Assembly: GCA_000746015.1 (NCBI GenBank)
Contig: JQKK01000012.1
Location: 1 to 64,000, forward strand
Source of the DNA: Lachnospiraceae bacterium MA2020
Lineage (GTDB): Bacteria; Bacillota; Clostridia; Lachnospirales; Lachnospiraceae
Direction: 5' to 3'
Length of the DNA: 64,000 nt
Both the position numbers and the translations under genes were made by a program. The first letter of the stretch is position 1. Every line of letters begins with the position of its first letter. The notes under the pieces were generated by a model. That model saw only the letters and a list, made by a program, of their open reading frames with translations. It searched no databases and was not told the DNA's origin. Positions 1 to 9,018 of the stretch are shown piece by piece.

Positions 1-40
1 TAAGGTTCGATGTTCGGTTTTTGATGTTCAACATCAATAT

Positions 41-112
41 TCCTCGATAGCTCAATGGTAGAGCACTCGGCTGTTAACCGAGGGGTTGTTGGTTCGAGCC
101 CAACTCGGGGAG
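41..112 (+). tRNA. tRNA-Asn(GTT)
   Basis: A complete cloverleaf reads out of the sequence. The acceptor arm TCCTCGA pairs with TCGGGGA, the anticodon GTT lies at 73-75, and the T-loop is GGTTCGAGCC. The 3' CCA is not encoded. It is the first of four tRNAs on the same strand that probably form one transcript. Confidence 0.95.
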
Positions 113-128
113 CTTAAAAAATTATTCC

Positions 129-200
129 GGCCCGGTGGTCAAGAGGTTAAGACATCGCCCTTTCACGGCGGTAACACGGGTTCAATTCCCGTCCGGGTCA
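129..200 (+). tRNA. tRNA-Glu(TTC)
   Basis: Acceptor GGCCCGG pairs with CCGGGTC and the discriminator is A200. The anticodon loop CTTTCAC carries TTC at 162-164. CCA is not encoded. It lies 16 nt after tRNA-Asn. Confidence 0.95.
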
Positions 201-260
201 CTCTTGGAGTTCTGCTTTTACAGGGCTCTATTATTTTCTAGAGTAGCTACAATTAAATAT

Positions 261-334
261 GGAGCTTTAGCTCAGTTGGTTAGAGCAACCGGCTCATAAC
301 CGGTCGGTCCTGGGTTCGAGTCCCCGAAGCTCCA
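261..334 (+). tRNA. tRNA-Met(CAT), elongator type
   Basis: Acceptor GGAGCTT closes with AAGCTCC and the anticodon CAT is at 295-297. The G1-C72 pair argues for an elongator rather than an initiator tRNA. A lysidine-modified tRNA-Ile2 also carries a genomic CAT anticodon and cannot be excluded by eye. Confidence 0.88.
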
Positions 335-342
335 TTATATTT

Positions 343-416
343 GGCCCAGTGGCTCAGTTGGTTAGAGCGCCGCCCTGTCACGGCGGAGGTCGTCGGTTCA
401 AGTCCGTCCTGGGTCG
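343..416 (+). tRNA. tRNA-Asp(GTC)
   Basis: Acceptor GGCCCAG pairs with CTGGGTC, and the anticodon GTC is at 377-379 in a CTGTCAC loop. It is the last tRNA of the cluster, directly before an intrinsic terminator. Confidence 0.95.
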
Positions 417-426
417 TTCATCAATG

Positions 427-455
427 GTATTAGCTTTTGCTAATACTTTTTTTTT
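427..455 (+). terminator. Rho-independent terminator of the tRNA cluster
   Basis: An 8-bp perfect stem, GTATTAGC/GCTAATAC, with a TTTT loop is followed by nine T residues. It ends the tRNA transcript. Confidence 0.9.
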
Positions 456-465
456 ACATATTTAT

Positions 466-494
466 TTGTTAAGTTACATTTTTTTTGTTATTAT
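466..494 (+). promoter_or_regulatory. Putative sigma-A promoter for the YesN/YesM pair
   Basis: TTGTTA and TATTAT are separated by exactly 17 nt, about 35 nt upstream of the response-regulator start. The region is very A+T rich, so chance matches are possible. Confidence 0.5.
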
Positions 495-529
495 ATTAAA
501 AAAAATATAATATTTGATGGGGTATAGGT

Positions 530-2155
530 ATGGTTAAGCTTTTTTTGGTGGAAGACGAGATCATTATGCGGGATGGTATAAAAAAGCATATTGACTGGAA
601 GGGAGAAGATATTGATTTTTGCGGAGAGGCGAGTGATGGAGAGCTTGCATTTCCGATGATATTGAAGTTAAAACCGGATATTCTGGTTACTGATATAAAA
701 ATGCCATTTATGGATGGCTTGGAACTGTCTAAGCTGGTAAAAAAAGAGTTGCCTAATATTAGGATTATTATTCTTTCGGGATATGATGAGTTTACGTATG
801 CACAGGAAGCTGTTTCTATAGGTGTTGAGGAATATTTATTAAAACCAATTTCTCCGGCTAAGCTGTTGAGTTCAATCAAAAAAGTAAAGGAAAAGATTGA
901 ATTATCGAGAGAAGAAGCAGGAATAGCCGATTGGACCAAGGAAGAATTACTTGAAAAAAACACAATAGAGCAACAAAAGCTCTTTAGGGCAATGGTATCA
1001 GGAAGTATGACCATGACAGAGCTTTTGGAAGCGGGAAAGAAACTTGATATAGAACTTACGGCAAGATTTTATCAGGTTACATTGTTTAATCTTTCTTTTG
1101 TAGGAGAAACAGGAGATATTTTTTCTGAGAAGCAGAATACTTTTTGGAAACAGGTAAATGAATATCTTGAAACAGTAGATAATTGCTATATATTTGATCG
1201 TGGAACAGAAGGACTTGCGCTTTTGGCACTTGACGAGACAGAAGAAGGCGTTGCCGATAAGATAAAGCAGGTTGTTGAGAAAATGATATCTATATCAAAG
1301 AATATTGTTGACGGAACATATTTTGTTGGTATAGGCAGCATTGTGAACAGGCTTAGCGAGATAAGTAAGTCATATGATAATGCAAATAGAGCTTTTTCAT
1401 ATAGATATTTTAAGAAACCAAACCAGATAATTGATTATAAAGATCTCAGTGTACCAAACAGTGGTACTATGGAAGTAGATGTAAATGCGGTAACATTTAA
1501 TGAAAAAAATAAGCAGGCATTTGAGAAGTTTTTGAGAAGCGGTTCTGCTGATGAGATAACACATTTTCTTGATGAGATTTTTTCTTCGTTTGGGGAAAAG
1601 AATGTAAAATCATTGCTTTATCTGAATTACATTACAATGGATCTTTATTTTGCAATAGTAAGTTTCATACATGATATTGGATATGAAATGAATGATCTTG
1701 GCGGAGATTTTGCTGATATAAATATTGCGATAAAGGGAATAAGCAATTCTGATGATGCCAAGAAGTACCTTGAAAAAGGACTTCGGAATGCTATAACACT
1801 GCGCGACAGTAATTCGGTTAAAAAGTATAGCGTGATACTTAAAGAAGTACTGGCATATATTGATGAAAACTTTGATAAAGATGATATTTCGCTGAATACG
1901 GTAGCATCTATTGCAAATATTAGTCCAAATCATTTTTCTACGATTTTTTCACAGGAAATTGGGGTGACTTTTATTGAATATCTTATTAGTAAGCGAATGG
2001 AGAAGGCAAAAGAACTTCTTATGACGACAAATCTGAGGAGCTCGGAGATTGCTTATAAGGTAGGATATAAAGATCCTCATTATTTTAGTTTTATGTTTAA
2101 AAAGACTCAGGGGATAACAACAAGAGAGTATAGAAGCAGGGGAAAAATTAAATAA
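530..2155 (+). CDS. YesN-type response regulator with AraC DNA-binding domain
   Basis: This 541-residue transcription factor belongs to a two-component system. Residues 1-120 are a receiver domain: acidic residues E8/D9, phospho-acceptor Asp55 in VTDIKMP and the conserved Lys in YLLKP. A middle region of about 300 residues has no recognisable enzyme signature. The last ~100 residues are a double helix-turn-helix of the AraC family ending in the typical GITTREYR motif. It is followed 13 nt later by its sensor kinase. Such YesM/YesN pairs usually sense oligosaccharides and switch on neighbouring ABC sugar transporters, and a sugar transporter starts 1.8 kb downstream. That regulatory link is inferred from position only. 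Confidence 0.9.
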   Translation: MVKLFLVEDEIIMRDGIKKHIDWKGEDIDFCGEASDGELAFPMILKLKPDILVTDIKMPFMDGLELSKLVKKELPNIRIIILSGYDEFTYAQEAVSIGVEEYLLKPISPAKLLSSIKKVKEKIELSREEAGIADWTKEELLEKNTIEQQKLFRAMVSGSMTMTELLEAGKKLDIELTARFYQVTLFNLSFVGETGDIFSEKQNTFWKQVNEYLETVDNCYIFDRGTEGLALLALDETEEGVADKIKQVVEKMISISKNIVDGTYFVGIGSIVNRLSEISKSYDNANRAFSYRYFKKPNQIIDYKDLSVPNSGTMEVDVNAVTFNEKNKQAFEKFLRSGSADEITHFLDEIFSSFGEKNVKSLLYLNYITMDLYFAIVSFIHDIGYEMNDLGGDFADINIAIKGISNSDDAKKYLEKGLRNAITLRDSNSVKKYSVILKEVLAYIDENFDKDDISLNTVASIANISPNHFSTIFSQEIGVTFIEYLISKRMEKAKELLMTTNLRSSEIAYKVGYKDPHYFSFMFKKTQGITTREYRSRGKIK

Positions 2156-2168
2156 GAGGGTATTGGGG

Positions 2169-3638
2169 ATGAAAACTTTAAGGCTGGATAAATTTTCTAT
2201 TAGAAGAAGATTGTATATCATGGGAGCGATTTTTTTGATTCCGATGATCATGATAACATGCTTTTTTCTATACACGCTTAACAGGTTTTGTAAATCATAT
2301 GATGATATTGTGCAGAATGTAACGCTGGCAAATCGCTATAATACTGTATTTAAGCCGGATATGGATGCTGTAATGTATCAGATGGTCATCAAGGCTGTTA
2401 GCAAGGAGAATACTCAGGCAGAGCTAAATTTAGAGAGCCCGGATTCTATGATAGCAGGGGCAAAAAATACTTTTCTGCTGCTGAGCTCAACTTCTACATC
2501 TAATAGAGCAAAAAATCAGCTTAAAATTATAGGAAAACTTCTAAATACCTTACAAAAAAATGTAAATAATATCGATGAAAGCATACTTGAAGATGGAACG
2601 TATGATGAAAATGTTTCCATGCTTGAAAATGATATATATATTCTGACTGAGCTTATACAGGAAAATATTTCCAAGTATATATATTATGAAGCGGCAAACA
2701 TGGAAAATATCAGTGACGCGATGGAAAACGAGAAAAATCGTGTCATGGTCATGTCGGGAATAATTATTGGAACGATAGTTATTTTTGTTACTGTACAGTC
2801 ATATCTGATATCTGTCAGTATCACTGAGCCTATTAAGCAGCTTGTACATGCTACAGAGCAGGTTGGAAAGGGGAATTTTGAAGTTATCTCGTATACGGAC
2901 GAAGGCGAGGAAAATGAGATAATCAGGCTAAACACAAGCTTTAACAAAATGACAAAGCGGATAGGTGATCTGGTAGAAAATATCCGGACAGAGCAGGAAA
3001 ATTCTAAAAATCTGGAATTGAAGCTGCTTCAGTCACAGATAAATCCGCATTTTTTATATAATACACTTGATAATATCGTGTGGCTTTCTGAGGATGACAG
3101 GAAGGAAGATGTAGCCGGGCTTGTGACGTCATTGTCTCAGTTTTTCAGGACAACACTCTCGGGTGGAAAGGATTTTATATCAATAGCTGCAGAAATATCT
3201 CATATTGACGCATATCTGCAGATACAATCATTTAGGTATAGAGATATACTTTCATATGATATTAAGGTTTCGGATAAGTTTGATGGATATAAAATCATAA
3301 AAATGACTCTGCAGCCAATCGTAGAAAATGCACTTTATCATGGTATAAAGAATAAACGTAGTGGTGGCAAGATAATAATCGATGCGGTTGATCTTGGAGA
3401 AAGCATCAAGATCATAGTTTCTGATAACGGTATGGGAATGACCGAAGAGCAGCTTCAGCAATGCAGAGACCTGATAGATGGTAAAGCTGTTCCGGATGAA
3501 AATAATGGTGGATTTGGAATGGCTAATGTTGCTGAAAGGCTTAGGCTTAATTATGGGGATACATATGGAATAAAGATATTCAGTAATTATGGAGAGGGAA
3601 CGAGTGTAGAAGTAGTAATACCAAAACAGGAAGTTTAA
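2169..3638 (+). CDS. YesM-type sensor histidine kinase
   Basis: This membrane sensor kinase is about 489 residues long. It has a transmembrane helix near residues 14-34, an extracytoplasmic helical sensor region and a second helix near 195-217. A HAMP segment follows, then the His_kinase signature with phospho-acceptor His294 in NPHFLYN. The C-terminal ATPase has N-box and G-box motifs (VENALYHG, DNGMGM, GFGMANV). The ATG at 2169 is preferred because AGAGGG sits 8 nt before it; a TTG two codons earlier lies too close to that ribosome site. It should phosphorylate the response regulator encoded just upstream. The inferred ligand is an extracellular sugar. Confidence 0.9.
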   Translation: MKTLRLDKFSIRRRLYIMGAIFLIPMIMITCFFLYTLNRFCKSYDDIVQNVTLANRYNTVFKPDMDAVMYQMVIKAVSKENTQAELNLESPDSMIAGAKNTFLLLSSTSTSNRAKNQLKIIGKLLNTLQKNVNNIDESILEDGTYDENVSMLENDIYILTELIQENISKYIYYEAANMENISDAMENEKNRVMVMSGIIIGTIVIFVTVQSYLISVSITEPIKQLVHATEQVGKGNFEVISYTDEGEENEIIRLNTSFNKMTKRIGDLVENIRTEQENSKNLELKLLQSQINPHFLYNTLDNIVWLSEDDRKEDVAGLVTSLSQFFRTTLSGGKDFISIAAEISHIDAYLQIQSFRYRDILSYDIKVSDKFDGYKIIKMTLQPIVENALYHGIKNKRSGGKIIIDAVDLGESIKIIVSDNGMGMTEEQLQQCRDLIDGKAVPDENNGGFGMANVAERLRLNYGDTYGIKIFSNYGEGTSVEVVIPKQEV

Positions 3639-3655
3639 TTGAATTTATATTATAC

Positions 3656-3692
3656 AGGTCATGTAATTGTGAGAAAATTACATGACCTTTTT
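3656..3692 (+). terminator. Intrinsic terminator after the kinase gene
   Basis: A 13-bp perfect stem (AGGTCATGTAATT with its complement) has a 7-nt loop and is followed by TTTTTG. It separates the two-component operon from the transporter operon. Confidence 0.9.
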
Positions 3693-3861
3693 GTATACTT
3701 TTTCTAAAAATGAATAGTGTATTCAATATCACTAAAAGTAAAGTAAAAAAACATACTATTTTGGATAAAATAATCAAAATTATTAATTTGGTGTTCATGA
3801 ATCGGTAAAAAATACCACTAAACAATGAAATTTATGCATGGATGTTAGAACAATTTCACTA

Positions 3862-3942
3862 TATAATTTTCATTGTAACGGGGAGTGGTAATCAAACCAC
3901 TAGAGTACAAGAATAAGGATAAACTTATTCAAATTAAGGAGG
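3862..3942 (+). promoter_or_regulatory. Putative promoter and hairpin-rich leader of the sugar transporter operon
   Basis: A consensus TATAAT lies at 3862-3867, but the -35 position (TGGATG) is poor, as in activator-dependent promoters. Two hairpins follow in the leader: AGTGGT/ACCACT at 3884-3901 and GAATAAG/CTTATTC at 3911-3930. A strong AAGGAGG ribosome site sits at 3936-3942. Control by the upstream AraC-type regulator is an inference. Confidence 0.45.
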
Positions 3943-3953
3943 ATATTTAAGGT

Positions 3954-5183
3954 ATGAAAAGGAAAGCATTAGCATTATTCATGTGCACAGCAATGGCAGC
4001 TGGTCTTATGACAGGTTGTGGTTCATCAGGCGCAAAGAGTGAGGCACCTGCAGCAAGTGAAGCTCCAGCAGCAAGTGAAGCAGCAGAGGCACCTGCAGCA
4101 AGCGAAGCTCCGGCAGCTAGTGAGGCAGCAGCAAGCGAAGCTCCAGCAGCTAGCGAGGCAGCTAGCGAGGCAGCAGCAAGTGAAGCACCTGCAGCTGATA
4201 CACCAGCAAATGAAATTGCAAAGAATGATGGTGAGGCAATCTCAGTTGGTTTTGCACAGGTTGGTGCTGAGTCTGACTGGAGAACAGCTTCTACAGAATC
4301 TGTAAAGTCAGCTTTCTCTGAGGAGAATGGATATAATCTTATCTTTAACGATGCACAGCAGAAGCAGGAGAACCAGATTAAGGCTATCCGTGATTTCATA
4401 AGCCAGGATGTTGACTACATCATCCTTGACCCAGTAACAGAGACAGGTTGGGATCAGCCACTTCAGGAGGCATTTGATGCAGGTATCCCTGTTATCATAG
4501 TTGACCGTATGGTTGATGTTAAAGATCCTTCACTTTACACAGCTTGGATCGGTTCAGACTTTGAGCTCGAAGGAAAGAAGGCTTGTGGATATCTCAAGGC
4601 TTATCTTGATGCAAAGGGATATACAGGCGATGTAAATATTGTTGATATTCAGGGTACTATCGGTGCTTCAGCTCAGATTGGACGTACAAAGGGATTTGAT
4701 GATGCAGCTAAGGCTAATGGCTGGAATGTAGTTGCTCAGCAGACAGGTGAGTTCACACAGGCTAAGGGACAGGAAGTTATGGAGTCTATCCTTAAACAGT
4801 CTGACAACATCAATGTAGTATATTGTGAGAACGACAACGAGGCATTTGGTGCAAGAGATGCTATCGAAGCAGCTGGTAAGAAGGTTGGTTCTGATATCGC
4901 TAATGGCGACATCCTCCTTATGTCATTTGACTGCACAAAGGCAGGTCTTACAGATACACTTAACGGCTCAATCCTTGTAAACACAGAGTGTAACCCACTT
5001 TATGGTCCAGTTCTTACTCAGATGATCCAGAAGCTTAAGGCTGGTGAGACACTTGATCATGATACATACATCGAAGAGGCTCAGTTCTCAGCAGATGATT
5101 CTGTAACAAGCATCAACGTTGATGGAACAGATTATCCTGTAACAATTCTTACACAGGAAGTTCTTGATGCAAGAGCATATTGA
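3954..5183 (+). CDS. ytfQ: Sugar ABC transporter substrate-binding lipoprotein (YtfQ-like)
   Basis: This is a periplasmic-binding-protein family lipoprotein of 409 residues. A signal peptide ends in the lipobox MTGC (Cys21), so it should be anchored outside the membrane. Residues ~24-82 are a low-complexity linker built from repeats of ASEAPA. The rest is a type-1 sugar-binding fold with hallmarks of E. coli YtfQ, such as VGFAQVGAESDWR, QQKQENQIKAIRDF and VDRMVDVKD. YtfQ binds galactofuranose. Relatives take up other furanose sugars such as fructose, so the exact substrate is uncertain. It is the first gene of a ytfQ-ytfR-ytfT-yjfF operon. The abundant GCA/CTT-type codons suggest high expression. 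Confidence 0.88.
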   Translation: MKRKALALFMCTAMAAGLMTGCGSSGAKSEAPAASEAPAASEAAEAPAASEAPAASEAAASEAPAASEAASEAAASEAPAADTPANEIAKNDGEAISVGFAQVGAESDWRTASTESVKSAFSEENGYNLIFNDAQQKQENQIKAIRDFISQDVDYIILDPVTETGWDQPLQEAFDAGIPVIIVDRMVDVKDPSLYTAWIGSDFELEGKKACGYLKAYLDAKGYTGDVNIVDIQGTIGASAQIGRTKGFDDAAKANGWNVVAQQTGEFTQAKGQEVMESILKQSDNINVVYCENDNEAFGARDAIEAAGKKVGSDIANGDILLMSFDCTKAGLTDTLNGSILVNTECNPLYGPVLTQMIQKLKAGETLDHDTYIEEAQFSADDSVTSINVDGTDYPVTILTQEVLDARAY

Positions 5184-5231
5184 TCAGTAATTCGTTCACT
5201 ATAATGCCGGGGTAATCGGCGTGATCAAGAG

Positions 5232-5259
5232 GGGCGGGACATATATGTTCCGCCCTTTT
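5232..5259 (+). terminator. Intra-operon hairpin between binding protein and ATPase genes
   Basis: A G+C-rich stem, GGGCGG/CCGCCC extended by GACAT/ATGTT, has a short loop and is followed by TTTTA. It sits between the binding-protein gene and the rest of the transporter operon. Such partial terminators or mRNA-stabilising hairpins commonly keep binding-protein levels above those of the membrane components. Confidence 0.75.
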
Positions 5260-5278
5260 ACAAAGAAAGGGAGATCAA

Positions 5279-6787
5279 ATGAAAGAAGAAGTCGTACTGG
5301 AGATGAAGAATGTCAATAAGACTTTCCCCGGCGTAAAAGCTCTGACAGATGTCAGTTTCAAGCTTCGCAAAGGCGAAGTTAATGCACTTATGGGCGAAAA
5401 CGGTGCAGGTAAGTCTACATTGATAAAGGTGCTTACAGGCGTTTATGAAATGGATGAGGGTGAAGTATATATAGAGGGTAAACCTGTTGTGATAAAGTCA
5501 CCTCAGGATGCTCAAAAACATGGCATCAGTACTGTTTATCAGGAGGTTAACCTCTGTGCCAATCTTACAGTTGCAGAGAATCTCTATGCAGACAGAGAGC
5601 CAATGAAGTTTGGATTGATTGATTGGAAAACAATGAACCGCAAGAGCCAGGAGCTGCTTGCAGGTCTGGATATAAATATTGATGTTACAAAGGTACTTTC
5701 AAATTATTCAATAGCTATCCAGCAGATGGTAGCTATTGCAAGAGCGGTAGACATGGATTGTAAAGTACTTATCCTCGATGAGCCTACCTCATCATTGGAT
5801 GACCAGGAAGTTGAAAAGCTCTTTATGCTGATGGAGCGACTTAAGAAAAAGGGTGTAGGTATAGTCTTTGTTACACACTTCCTTGAGCAGGTATATAGGA
5901 TAACAGAGCATATTACAGTACTTAGGAACGGAACACTGGTAGGAGAGTACGAGACAGAAAATCTTCCAAGAGTTGAGCTTGTTGCAAAGATGATGGGCAA
6001 GAGCTTTGACGATCTTGCTGATATCAAGAATGAAAATGCATCTAATGTTAAGGATAATGAAGTAATTCTTGATGCAAAGGAGCTTGGCCATACAGGAACT
6101 ATCAAGCCATTTAATCTCGTAATGCATAAGGGTGAGGTTATCGGACTTGCAGGACTTTTGGGATCAGGCCGTTCTGAGCTCGTAAGAAGTATTTATGGTG
6201 CTGATAGGGCAGATACAGGTACACTTGATTTTAAGGGCCAGAAAGTCCTCATAGGGGCCCCTATCGATGCGATAAAGCATGGTATGGCATATCTTCCGGA
6301 AGACAGAAAGGAAGAAGGAATCATCGCAGATCTTTCTGTAAGAGAAAATATCATTATTGCACTTCAGGCAAAAAGGGGAGTATTTAATCTTATATCAAGA
6401 AAAGAACAGGAAGAATTTGCAGACAAATACATTGATGCGATACAGATTAAGACAGCAAGCCGTGAGACACTTATAAAGCAGCTTTCCGGTGGAAATCAGC
6501 AGAAAGTTATCATTGCAAGATGGCTTCTTACACAGCCGGATTTCCTTATCCTCGATGAGCCTACAAGAGGAATTGATGTAGGAACAAAGACAGAGATACA
6601 GAAGCTTGTCCTTAAGCTTGCATCAGAGGGAATGACAGTAATGTTCATTTCATCTGAAATTGAGGAAATGATCCGCACATGTTCAAGGATGATAGTAATG
6701 CGTGATGGAAGAAAGGTCGGGGAACTTGATGAAAACGAACTTGACCAGATGAGCATTATGAAGGCTATAGCCGGGGGTGACAAGTGA
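5279..6787 (+). CDS. ytfR: Sugar ABC transporter ATP-binding protein, duplicated ATPase (YtfR-like)
   Basis: This cytoplasmic ATPase of 502 residues powers furanose-sugar import. It contains two fused ABC domains, as in RbsA/MglA/YtfR. The first has Walker A GENGAGKS at residues 39-46 and Walker B VLILDEPT. The second has the degenerate Walker A (GLLGSGRSE) typical of this family, signature LSGGNQQKV and Walker B FLILDEPT. A good ribosome site (AAAGGGAG) precedes the ATG. Its TGA overlaps the start of the first permease gene, so translation is coupled. Confidence 0.93.
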   Translation: MKEEVVLEMKNVNKTFPGVKALTDVSFKLRKGEVNALMGENGAGKSTLIKVLTGVYEMDEGEVYIEGKPVVIKSPQDAQKHGISTVYQEVNLCANLTVAENLYADREPMKFGLIDWKTMNRKSQELLAGLDINIDVTKVLSNYSIAIQQMVAIARAVDMDCKVLILDEPTSSLDDQEVEKLFMLMERLKKKGVGIVFVTHFLEQVYRITEHITVLRNGTLVGEYETENLPRVELVAKMMGKSFDDLADIKNENASNVKDNEVILDAKELGHTGTIKPFNLVMHKGEVIGLAGLLGSGRSELVRSIYGADRADTGTLDFKGQKVLIGAPIDAIKHGMAYLPEDRKEEGIIADLSVRENIIIALQAKRGVFNLISRKEQEEFADKYIDAIQIKTASRETLIKQLSGGNQQKVIIARWLLTQPDFLILDEPTRGIDVGTKTEIQKLVLKLASEGMTVMFISSEIEEMIRTCSRMIVMRDGRKVGELDENELDQMSIMKAIAGGDK

Positions 6788-7854
6788 TGACTAATAAAGC
6801 TGTTTCATTAAAAGAACTTCGTAAGCACAGATTGTTCATGCCGATAGTCTGCCTTATAGTGGTACTTTTGATAAATTTGATAAAGACGCCTAACTTTTTT
6901 GCAGTATCTATAAATCACGGTGTGCTTTATGGATACATAATCGACGTAATAAACAGAGGATCAGAACTTGCGATACTTGCAATAGGAATGACACTCGTTG
7001 CATCAAGCTCAGGTGGTACTGATATCTCGGTAGGAGCAATTGCAGCTGTGTGTGCCGCTGTGATCACAAATATCCTTTCAGGTGGTACAGATTCAGTAAA
7101 TGAGTTTCATGCTCCATTTTTACTTGCTATAATTGCAGGTCTTTTGGTAGCAGTGCTCTGTGGTATGTGGAATGGATTTTTGGTAGCAAGTCTTAAGATA
7201 CAGCCAATGGTTGCAACACTTATCCTTTATACAGCAGGAAGAGGAATCGCACAGCTTATAACAAGAGGACAGATCACTTACATAAGAGTTGATGCATATA
7301 AAGTTTTGGGATCAACGATAGGAAATAATCCGGTTCCTACACCAATATATGTGGCAATCTTTATGATAATAATTGCTTCACTGTTTCTCAGATACACAGC
7401 ATTCGGACTTTATGTACAGACCGTTGGTATCAATGCAAAGGCTGCAAGACTTGTAGGACTTAATCCGGTAAAGATACAGTTCATCACATATATGATATGT
7501 GGACTTATGGCTGGTATTGCAGGTGTTATATATTCTTCAAGAATTTACTCCTGTGATGCAAATAATATTGGTCTTAACGTAGAAATGGATGCCATATTGG
7601 CAGTAGCACTTGGTGGTAACTCATTGGCAGGCGGAAGATTTTCACTTCCGGGCTCTTTGATCGGAGCATATACAATTCAGGCACTTACAACAAGCCTTTA
7701 TGCAATGGGTGTTTCAGCCGATCAGTTACCTGTTTACAAAGCAATAGTCGTAGTGATAATCGTAGCGCTGCAGTCTCCAGAGCTCTATAAGATGCTCAGG
7801 AAGAAGACTGGGGCTCAAAAAAAAACTGTAATTAAGGAGGTAACACAGGCATGA
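6787..7854 (+). CDS. ytfT: Sugar ABC transporter permease (YtfT-like)
   Basis: This is a polytopic inner-membrane permease of about 355 residues in the RbsC/BPD_transp_2 family. It has about eight to ten hydrophobic helices and the family motif GGTDISVGAIAA near residues 75-87. The ATG at 6787 overlaps the ATPase stop codon (TGATG); an in-frame GTG one codon upstream is the alternative start. It pairs with the next gene product to form the heterodimeric channel, as in E. coli YtfT/YjfF. Confidence 0.9.
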   Translation: MTNKAVSLKELRKHRLFMPIVCLIVVLLINLIKTPNFFAVSINHGVLYGYIIDVINRGSELAILAIGMTLVASSSGGTDISVGAIAAVCAAVITNILSGGTDSVNEFHAPFLLAIIAGLLVAVLCGMWNGFLVASLKIQPMVATLILYTAGRGIAQLITRGQITYIRVDAYKVLGSTIGNNPVPTPIYVAIFMIIIASLFLRYTAFGLYVQTVGINAKAARLVGLNPVKIQFITYMICGLMAGIAGVIYSSRIYSCDANNIGLNVEMDAILAVALGGNSLAGGRFSLPGSLIGAYTIQALTTSLYAMGVSADQLPVYKAIVVVIIVALQSPELYKMLRKKTGAQKKTVIKEVTQA

Positions 7855-8864
7855 AAAAATTCAAAGATATTGATACAAACAAGTTCCTCCTGGGAATAAC
7901 CATTGTGATGTTCTTTGTAATGTATATCATCGGAATGATCGTTTTCAATAAACAGGGATTTGCAAAGCCGCAGGTATTTCTTAATCTCTTTGTAAATAAC
8001 GCAGGACTTATAGTTATAGCTACTTCTATGACAATGGTAATGATAACCGGTGGTATTGATATTTCAGTTGGTTCACTTGTAGCAATGGACTGCATGATCT
8101 TAGGTGATCTCATGATGAATAAGGGCTGGGGAGCTTGGAGCGCAATGCTTGCAGTGCTTGTTATCGGCCTTGTATATGGCTCAGTTCAGGGATTTTTGAT
8201 CTCTTACCTTAATATTCAGCCATTCATCATAACACTGGCAGGTATGTTCTTTGGCAGAGGAATGACAGCAATAATAAGCACAGAGATGATATCAATAACT
8301 AACGAGACATTCTCATCAATTGCTCAGTGCAAGATCATACTCCCTATAATGGGTACAATGAATAAGCATGGTAAGATGATGTATCCTTTCATCTATCCAT
8401 CTGTAATAATCGCATTGGCAATCCTTATTATCATGTTTGTTGTTCTTAAGTTTACAAAATTTGGCAGAAGCATATATGCTATCGGTGGTAATGAGCAGTC
8501 AGCAATGCTCATGGGACTTAATGTAAAGAAAACAAAGTTTATCGTTTATGTACTTGATGGTTTCCTTGCTTCAATCGGCGGAATACTTTTCTGCATGAAT
8601 ACTATGGCAGGATTTGTTGAGCAGGCAAAGGGATTTGAGATGGATGCTATTGCCGGAGCAGTAATCGGAGGAACACTTCTGACAGGTGGTGTTGGTAATG
8701 TATTTGGCTCACTGTTTGGATGTATGATCAGAGGTACTATTGAGTCATTTATCTCATTCCAGGGTACTCTTTCTTCATGGTGGGTAAGAATTACCATAGC
8801 ATTGCTCCTTACATTCTTTATCGTACTTCAGAGCATTTTCTCAAAAATCAAGGCTAAGAAGTGA
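7851..8864 (+). CDS. yjfF: Sugar ABC transporter permease (YjfF-like)
   Basis: This is the second RbsC-family permease, 337 residues, all helical, with the motif ITGGIDISVGSLVA near residues 62-78. Its ATG overlaps the preceding stop by 4 nt (ATGA) and is preceded by AGGAGG. Two non-identical permeases after a binding protein and a double ATPase match the ytfQRT-yjfF arrangement. This supports a furanose-sugar importer rather than a ribose one. Confidence 0.9.
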   Translation: MKKFKDIDTNKFLLGITIVMFFVMYIIGMIVFNKQGFAKPQVFLNLFVNNAGLIVIATSMTMVMITGGIDISVGSLVAMDCMILGDLMMNKGWGAWSAMLAVLVIGLVYGSVQGFLISYLNIQPFIITLAGMFFGRGMTAIISTEMISITNETFSSIAQCKIILPIMGTMNKHGKMMYPFIYPSVIIALAILIIMFVVLKFTKFGRSIYAIGGNEQSAMLMGLNVKKTKFIVYVLDGFLASIGGILFCMNTMAGFVEQAKGFEMDAIAGAVIGGTLLTGGVGNVFGSLFGCMIRGTIESFISFQGTLSSWWVRITIALLLTFFIVLQSIFSKIKAKK

Positions 8865-8926
8865 TTTTATTGTATTTTATTTAGAACGGTATGCAAGCGA
8901 TATTGCTACTTTACCTATGTTATAAT

Positions 8927-8966
8927 AATGAGTGCTAACACTGTTTGTGCTGGCACTCATTTTTTT
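8927..8966 (+). terminator. Intrinsic terminator of the sugar transporter operon
   Basis: The outer stem AATGAGTGC/GCACTCATT is followed by a run of seven Ts. A GTG inside this hairpin could start the next reading frame but is unlikely to be used; see the GGDEF gene. Confidence 0.75.
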
Positions 8967-9018
8967 CGGTATATGGAATTTCTTCGAATTAATTCTAAAA
9001 AGATTGGTTAGAGGGAAA

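Noticed and set aside
4018-4305. Gln/Arg-rich alternative frame inside the sugar-binding lipoprotein gene
   Set aside because: It arises from reading the ASEAPA repeat DNA in another frame and has no ribosome site or family similarity.
8931-8958. CIRCE-like element (GAGTGCTAA with an inverted copy)
   Set aside because: CIRCE is TTAGCACTC-N9-GAGTGCTAA. Here the half-sites are in the opposite order and followed by a T-run, so it is a terminator stem; no heat-shock gene follows.
8932-9018. Earlier GTG start for the GGDEF protein
   Set aside because: It falls inside the terminator hairpin of the preceding operon; the ATG at 9019 with GAGGG is more plausible.
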